From Turritopsis dohrnii (lineage: Eukaryota > Cnidaria > Hydrozoa > Anthoathecata > Oceaniidae), in the NCBI GenBank assembly GCA_027922465.2, contig BQMF02000167.1:434001-498000 (forward strand): a DNA stretch of 64,000 nt. Reading direction: 5' to 3'. Shown in pieces: positions 58,184 to 64,000 of this stretch. Numbering within the stretch: position 1 is the stretch's first letter; every line of letters starts with the position of its first letter. The position numbers were made by a program, and so were the translations under genes. The notes beneath the pieces are model-generated. The model worked only from the letters and a program-made list of their open reading frames with translations, was not told the origin of the DNA and made no database searches.

Positions 58184-60000
58184 GGAGTCAATTGACTCCT
58201 AAAACCAACTCTTTGCGAAAAGACTCCTTTATGACTCCCTAAAAGGTGTCATTAAAAATTATCTTACAACCAGCAGCCAAGGCGGCGTCGCTCGCCACCC
58301 ATATTCAGCCTGCGTTGTGTCACCTCCCAAAGAGTTCACGAAAAATGAAGTGAAGGAATTGACAATGGAAATTCTTACCATCTTGTAGAGCTCGAAATTC
58401 TGAGCAAGAAAATGTATACGATCATATGTCTATGACGCACTGTTTCGGAGATATTGTCGATCAAAAGTTTTGATGACGTCATAGATCCCCGTCAGGTCCA
58501 TCTGTCATGAATTATTTGCAAATATTAAACTTAGCAAATAATGCTAGAGTATATAATTCTGTTTAAGCATGCACATTGCATTCCTGAGTGATAGATTTAA
58601 ATAAATTTTAATACTTGTAACCATTTAAGCGAGATTTACTCTGGTGAAATTCTACTGTTCATTATATTTCTTTATCTGACATTTAAATTTAACTTTCGCA
58701 TTACTTATTATTCGCGAAAGTTTTACATCACCTTCAACATTAAAACAGTTATGGCAAATCATGGTTTTGTGTTTTTCAGTGCAAAATGGTAGCGCAATTT
58801 CAGTGAAAACGAAGAGAGGAAGAAAGTATTTTTTATGAAGTATATGTTTACGTTTATGTTTGAGCTAGAAAGTAAAGAAAATTTATTGATTTCTTCAGAG
58901 GTATGAAAAATAGAAAGTAAAAAGTTTAGAAGTGTTTGAAATTGGTTTGAATCATTACTGAATATAGTTGATGTTAGTGAATTGAAAGCCTAATTAAAAG
59001 GAGGCTGTGTTTGGAAGTGTTCAAATCGGTGAACAAATTAACTTGAGATCATTCATAAGGACTTTGTAGTATGGTAAACAACAAGAGAAACTGAAGGAAA
59101 CCACTAAGTACCAAAAACTTGAAAGTTACGAAAGGAGTTTCTCGTTTTCTGGAGCAAGAGCGTTCGAAAACGTCCCAACGGAGGCTCGATCAGCAAGAAA
59201 GAAAGATGAATTTTTAATGTTTTAACTATTTTCCTCCCAGTATGAACTTCAAACTTTCAAACTTTTCAATCCATGTTTCTTTCAAATCTAACCTTTGATT
59301 TAGTTTTTATCATAGCGAAGTTGAGATCAGCATTTCAAATTTAGTTTCTCTCTATTATTTACCAGTTTTTATCTAATCTATGGATAATCAGGATTCGTGA
59401 GAGAGAAAGACACTTTATCTGCTCCATGCGTTTTATTTTACAATTTTTAAGTTCCACGTACTATTTTATGGCGTCGATGTATTTTTGAGTTCACTATTAT
59501 TCAAAAAATATGTACTTTTCTATAATTATGTTTATGTTGCTGTTGTTTTCTGTACTCTATTTTTTTATTTCTCTTTCTATGACTCCTTTAAGAGAGTCAA
59601 AGCATGATGACTCCTACTCTCACATTGTAAGCCTATACAGCGGAAACAAAAACAAACAAAACTTTTTGATAAGGCTTATGTCACACTGATGCTAATATAC
59701 CTTTCAAAAAGTGTAAATAAAGCTTAGCAATACATATTTTACGTATTTTATAATCAAAGATTTGTTAAAGAAATTCTGTGAGAACGAAAAGAAAAAAAAA
59801 TTAAAGCTAAAAATAAATTAGCAACAAAAAATAGCCAAAGTTTACATAAAAAAACACGAAAAAAATATATAAGGTTTTATTGATCATGATCACACTAAGT
59901 TTGAAGGACAACAAGATGCCCTTACGGGCAAAAAGATTTCTGCAAGATCTTTTGAAGCATGAAAAATGAAATATGTTATGAAATTTATAAAATTTGACAG
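58184..60000. other. Intergenic stretch with GACTCCTTTAA words and one GC-rich hairpin
   Basis: TTAAAGGAGTCA at 58191 and its complement near 59583 could be ends of a ~1.4 kb inverted-repeat element, but the match is only about 12 bp. AGGAGTCAATTGACTCCT at 58195 is itself a perfect palindrome. No gene supported. Confidence 0.4.
58270..58316 (-). repeat. GC-rich hairpin repeat, copy 3
   Basis: On the minus strand it reads TATGGGTGGCGAGCGACGCC then GCCTTGGCTGCTGG followed by T, matching the copies at 17.69 and 43.69 kb. Its upstream flank GACACAACG is shared with copy 2. Confidence 0.55.
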
Positions 60001-60445
60001 AAAATTTGGAACGACCTAGGTGGGCTCGAACCACCGACCTTCCAGTAATCAGACAAGTCCACTAGCCAACTGCGCCACGGCAGCACGCGTGTTTTGTTAT
60101 TGTATTATAAAGGTTTTTGACTCTTCTGTTTACAAAACGTTGAGAATTTATTTTCAGTAAGAAACGATGATCACAGTCCAAGATAGTTATTAGTTTCTTC
60201 TACAAATTTTCTTTTTTAACTGAAAATATGTTTTATGTCTTAAAATATATTTAATATTGATCAAAGAAACTTTTGTAAATATATCGCTGACATGCCATGC
60301 ACGGTGCCTTGGTTTCATGTAAGTGCACGCACGAAATTTCAAAAAACCGCTAGGTTTGGACAGTAAGAAAAAAACGAAGAAAAACAAGATGCCCTTGCAG
60401 GCATAAGGATTTCTGCAAAACCAGCTGAAGCATGAAACCCTAAAA
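59905..60445. repeat. Pair of direct repeats around a tRNA-like sequence
   Basis: About 60 bp starting ACAAGATGCCCTT and ending TGAAGCATGAAA occurs at 59908-59968 and again at 60384-60436. The core GCCCTTGCAGGC can fold. The tRNA-like segment lies between them. Confidence 0.65.
60004..60085 (-). other. tRNA-like sequence with A and B boxes (SINE head or tRNA pseudogene)
   Basis: On the minus strand TGGCGCAGTTGG (A box, 60077-60066) and GGTTCGAGCCC (B box, 60032-60022) are spaced as in tRNA genes, and the T arm GGTGG/CCACC pairs. The acceptor, D and anticodon stems do not pair properly, so a working tRNA is unlikely. A tRNA-derived SINE is the best guess. Confidence 0.6.
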
Positions 60446-61085
60446 ATCTATGAAAGCATCAATGATACATACTATAGATCCAAAAAATATGAAAGCTCCT
60501 CTTTCCTGTTAAGCATTTTGAACACTTTACACACAAACGTTAACAAGATTTTATACTACTTTTATGGTTATGGAGAGGCGATTGCTTAAACCCAGTTAGG
60601 GCCCGTGTTGCCTCAAGGCAACAAAATTTGAAAGTAAGGAAACAGAAAGTAACAAGGTCATAAAATGTCATGAGATGGTTAGTTAGAGCAAACAGGATGT
60701 TAACAATTTTTAAATATAGGTCTTTGCAGAGTTACTATGTTTCCATGACAACGGTTCGGCCCTGTTTACAGGCAATTTTCCAAAATTCCTGCTGTTGCCA
60801 AACAGCAACAAATTGTACTTGATAAGTGAAAATGTGAAGAATTCTGTCAATTAATTTGCTATGGAACAGATGTAAAATTAATTAGCATATGTTTTAAGAA
60901 AAGGTTACACTGGAAAATAAACATTATTTTCAGAAAAACTCGCTTTAAACCTGCATGTTTCTTTTTGGCAACACCGGGATGTTGCCTCCAGGCAACAATG
61001 AGTAGATTGTCTCATCTGCTGCAATGAAGGCTCACATGTTGCAGTTTTGTTGTTATTTCTGAATGTCTAGGTGCTTATTCTTTAG

Positions 61086-62787
61086 GGATCGTCCCAAAAT
61101 GTTCGTATATACTTCGTATGAACTACTTCGTATGACTTCTCTTACTATTTCGTATGAGAAAAATACTTCATACGAAGTATTTCGTATCACAAACGAAATT
61201 AATTCGTATCAATTTTGTCTCTGAAACGATCTTAAACTAATACACTTCGTTTTAAAAGTTTTACTTAAACGGACTTCGTATCATCTTCGTATAGTGATAC
61301 GCACTTCGTACCACTTACTTCGTATCACATAATTATTATAAAATATTGGTATAACGAAACGATTGTGAATTTTTATCAACAAAATGCCTTGTCAGGAAGA
61401 AAAAGGGCGGCGTGCGACTACCGCACGCCTGAATTTAAAACTTCAAAAATAGTGCGAAGTTTGTGTGGAGTGCGAAGCTTAAAAAGATTATATACATTCG
61501 TTCTTGTTAACGTAAAAAAACAGCTGGCACTATCTAGACGCAGCGGAATTTATTTAAATATTTGTTTACTTTAAAGTACCAGTTGTATATCAAAAAGGCT
61601 TTTATTAATCTTGTTCATGAAAAAAGTTTTTCTATTAATCTTGTTGAAAAGAAGTTTTTGATGACGTAATCCACCACGACGAAAATAGATACATAATTTC
61701 TTTCATGTGTTATTAAAAAAGTCGAATATGAAATTTACATTCGAAAACGTGTTTATCAATTTATATCACATCACGTTGCAGCATGTTTCGCAATATTGAA
61801 ACAGAAATTGTCACCTGTTTTTGCTTATAGATATTTTTTTGAATGAAGCACGTAAACTTTTTTTCTTCTCGTGCTTATATTTTCAAAGACAGCTGACAGC
61901 TTTTGGGAATACTATCGTGACGTCTTAAAATGAATGAAAATGAATGATCATTTTTTTCAAAAGTTATCGAAGAAACTTTTTTAGTTTTTAGTTGCAGTCG
62001 ATCAATGTTTGATAATGAATGAATTTTCATTTCTTTTCTCAAAAGATCAAAGATTATGAAAGCGCGATTTTCCTTCATAACTGTTAATTACATGTACGAT
62101 CAAATGCGTTCGTGAACAGATTGCTTGTCTGCGTTTCTTATACTTTGACGACCCCACTAGTTCTCTTATTGAAAGATTTATTCTCTAGCCACAGAGGACT
62201 TCAGGTTTAAACATTATCAGACAAGAAAAGTTAAGACTGCGAGAGTCAACCTTTAATGTATTGACGCCAGTCCTTGTGTTTGGGGTTCACAAGTTTAAAC
62301 GTCCCCCACTTGTCTGTAAAAGATTAGACAGACATACAAAATTTCAGGCGTGCGGTCGATCGCACGCCACATATAAAAAACGTTTCGAGGTGATATAAAA
62401 CTCCGTACGAGATTGTTATACTTCGTTTAAAACTGAGAAAAAAAGTATGTCCTTCGTTTCAAACTCAAACTTCGTTTCGAGGTGATAAAACTCCGTACGA
62501 GATTGTTATACTTCGTATAAAACTGAGAGAAATAGTATGTCCTTCGTTTCAAACTCAAACTTCGTTTCGAGGTGATAAAACTTCGTATAGTATAACTTTG
62601 TATGATTATTTTTAAATCAGTTCGTATAACAAACAAGTGTTTCGTATGAGAGTTCGTTTGCGCTTATACTTTCATACGAAGTAGATCATATGTGAAACGG
62701 AATAAAAGACTCAAGTGATACGAAGTACTTCGTAAAAATCGTATTGTGATACGAAAAATCTGTACGAACATTTTGGGACGATCCCTT
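61086..62787. mobile_element. Nested element with GGGATCGTCCCAAAATG TIRs and TTCGTATGA subterminal repeats
   Basis: Both ends carry GGGATCGTCCCAAAATGTTC in inverse order, with TTA on each side as a probable 3-bp duplication. The ends are packed with ACTTCGTATGA and ATACGAAGTA words. No protein frame is present. The architecture (short TIR plus dense subterminal repeats) resembles non-autonomous CACTA-type elements. A pair of hairpins, GGCGTGCG...CGCACGCC, at 61409-61430 and 62347-62369 may mark a third, inner element. Confidence 0.8.
62385..62590. repeat. Tandem repeat of ~95-bp TTCGTTTCGAGG units
   Basis: Two full copies and a third partial copy of a block from CGTTTCGAGGTGATA to CTTCGTTTCAAACTCAAA lie head to tail within the nested TTCGTATGA-repeat element. 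Confidence 0.8.
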
Positions 62788-63076
62788 ATTTAAGCCTTGC
62801 TTACTTGCTTTGTGATTTGTTATTTGTTGCCTTAGGGCAACACAGGGAGAGAAGTTCCTAACGATTGATATGACATAGTGACAGTGTATATTAACATTAT
62901 TAGCTACACTGTTAAAACTAACAAAGGCCCTTTGCATGCACAAAATGTACCCCAGGCTGTAGTAGTAGTTCTAAGGCTTCAGTTTTTTTGTCATGTGTTC
63001 ATGAAATGTTCTAAAATGTTCTCTCTGTAACATGTTTATTTAGTAAACTTTATTATTCTATAAAAAATCCTTTTTC

Positions 63077-64000
63077 ATGATGCAATGCAAAGTGAAAAAC
63101 TTCAAACCTCCAAAAAACTTGGACATAGAGAGAATGGATAATGAAAACCATAACTGGACTCATGTCAGGGCATTTGAGTTATTTCTTGATGATGAGCTTG
63201 TCAATCACATAGTACAAAGGTCAAATGAATATGCTATAGAGAAAGGTGCAGTTGGTTGGAGTCCTCTTACCAAAGGAGAATTTCGCTGTTTCATGGCAAT
63301 ACTGATGCTTAGTGGCTATGTAAAGCTGCCATCCTACAAAATGTATTGGGAAGAGGCACCTGACGTACAGCATTGCTTAGTCAAGAATGCAATGCAAAGA
63401 AACAGGTTTCGATTGATCCTCCAGAACTTACACTTTTGTGAGAATAATTCTATCGATCCAAATGATAAATGGGGAAAGGTGCGTCCAATCATTGAAATGA
63501 TGCGACAGAGATGTCAGAAGTTTGGATTGCTCACAGCAGCAGTGAATGTGGATGAATCCATGATCCCATATTATGGGAAATTTGGACAAAAATTAAAGCA
63601 AAGAATGCCACTTAAACCAATTAGATCTGGGTACAAGGTTTGGTGCCTCAACTTGGAAGGAGGATATCTGTATGATTTTGAAATATATCAATGTAAGGAT
63701 TCCAAGAATGAGTTTAGCAAGCAGTTTGGTTTAGGTCCTAGTGTGGTGCTCGGACTCTTAAAATCTCTACCACCAGGAAACTTTAGTGTTTTTGTTGATA
63801 ACTTCTTTAACTCCATACCTTTGATGAAACATCTGAAAGATAAAGAAATTGGTTGCACTGGCACAGTTAAAGCTAACATGTGGCAAGATTGCCCATTACC
63901 ATCAAAATCTGGCTTTGCAAAAAAGGCCAAAGGGTCATCTGTTGGTTATTTAGATTCCTTGACTGGTGTGGTATTGAACTTGTCTTGTGGAATGACAATG
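63077..64000 (+). CDS. piggyBac-like transposase (DDE), 5' part, cut by the window end
   Basis: The frame is open for 308 codons from the ATG to the window edge. Landmarks are RAFELFLDDELVNHIV, WSPLTKGEFRCFMAILM, RNRFRLILQNLHF, VNVDESMIPYYGKF (first catalytic Asp), PIRSGYKVWCLN and FSVFVDNFFNSIPLM (second catalytic Asp). The third Asp and the Cys-rich C-terminus lie beyond the window. The enzyme cuts at TTAA. The frame has no breaks so far, so it could be active or a domesticated PGBD-type gene. An upstream exon is possible, since some family members have one. Confidence 0.88.
   Translation, partial: MMQCKVKNFKPPKNLDIERMDNENHNWTHVRAFELFLDDELVNHIVQRSNEYAIEKGAVGWSPLTKGEFRCFMAILMLSGYVKLPSYKMYWEEAPDVQHCLVKNAMQRNRFRLILQNLHFCENNSIDPNDKWGKVRPIIEMMRQRCQKFGLLTAAVNVDESMIPYYGKFGQKLKQRMPLKPIRSGYKVWCLNLEGGYLYDFEIYQCKDSKNEFSKQFGLGPSVVLGLLKSLPPGNFSVFVDNFFNSIPLMKHLKDKEIGCTGTVKANMWQDCPLPSKSGFAKKAKGSSVGYLDSLTGVVLNLSCGMTM

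Larger units (their letters stand above)
60586..64000 (+). mobile_element. piggyBac-like transposon, left part (continues past the window)
   Basis: TTAA followed by ACCCAGTTAGGG at 60584-60599 fits a piggyBac left end. GTTGCC...GGCAAC hairpins then occur at about 60610, 60793, 60982 and 62827, as subterminal repeats. The transposase frame starts at 63077. A second TIR element is inserted at 61086-62787. The left end is tentative since the right end is outside the window. Confidence 0.55.

Noticed and set aside
58184..59640. A 1.4 kb transposon with GACTCC ends
   Set aside because: The inverted match is only about 12 bp and no target duplication was seen, so it is left as a note.
60004..60085. 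Functional tRNA gene
   Set aside because: A and B boxes and the T arm fit, but the acceptor, D and anticodon stems do not pair.
61365..61574. 69-codon frame in the TTCGTATGA-repeat element
   Set aside because: It covers the hairpin and repeat sequence and has no family resemblance.

Overview
The window is AT-rich animal genomic DNA. It has introns with GT-AG borders, a complete metazoan dipeptidase gene, and a dense load of transposable elements. The mix of BEL/Pao, CR1-like LINEs, Penelope-like RT, CACTA-like elements with a DUF4806-type partner gene, piggyBac, a tyrosine-recombinase element and many MITEs suggests a cnidarian, possibly a hydrozoan. That assignment is an inference. No bacterial signal was seen.

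Layout. 0-2 kb: no gene recognised. 2.0-6.0 kb (minus): a complete 13-exon cytosolic non-specific dipeptidase (CNDP2-like), with a MITE in its last intron. 6.6-17.2 kb (minus): a decayed BEL/Pao retrotransposon whose pol is split by a ~5.6 kb insertion (about 8.84-14.47 kb). The insertion holds a 620-aa tyrosine-recombinase-like protein with an N-terminal zinc finger and a C-terminal telomere-factor-like Myb domain. It also holds a small convergent 3-exon acidic gene and four ~0.5 kb tandem units, each with a long hairpin. 17-25 kb: a 37-bp minisatellite, a three-exon secreted Cys-rich gene (19.3-20.2 kb) and a decayed inverted-repeat element. 25-28.5 kb (minus): a CR1-like LINE with a 2A-like motif at its N-terminus. 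28.55-35.80 kb: a 7.2 kb CACTA/EnSpm-like transposon with TIRs, large ACGTC-rich subterminal arrays, a transposase with a single internal stop, and an intact-looking DUF4806-type partner gene.

36-48 kb: mainly non-coding. It holds a ~1.2 kb direct duplication (38.0 and 44.0 kb), a nested set of inverted-repeat elements (39.3-41.9 kb) and a Penelope-like RT fragment (46.2 kb). 42.6-43.5 kb and 48.4-53.2 kb: a minus-strand gene family made almost wholly of 13-46 bp exons. It is present as one diverged partial copy and two nearly identical tandem copies (2,584-bp unit) that also carry the 3' end of a second CR1-like LINE. 55-60 kb: mostly no gene. 60.0 kb: a tRNA-like (SINE-type) sequence. 60.6-64.0 kb: a piggyBac-like element whose 5' flank holds a nested TIR element; its transposase ORF runs off the window.

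The two signals most worth a second look are the recombinase element with a telobox-like Myb domain (8.8-14.5 kb) and the micro-exon gene family (42.6-53.2 kb). All exon joins were worked out by eye from splice consensus and codon phase, not from transcripts.
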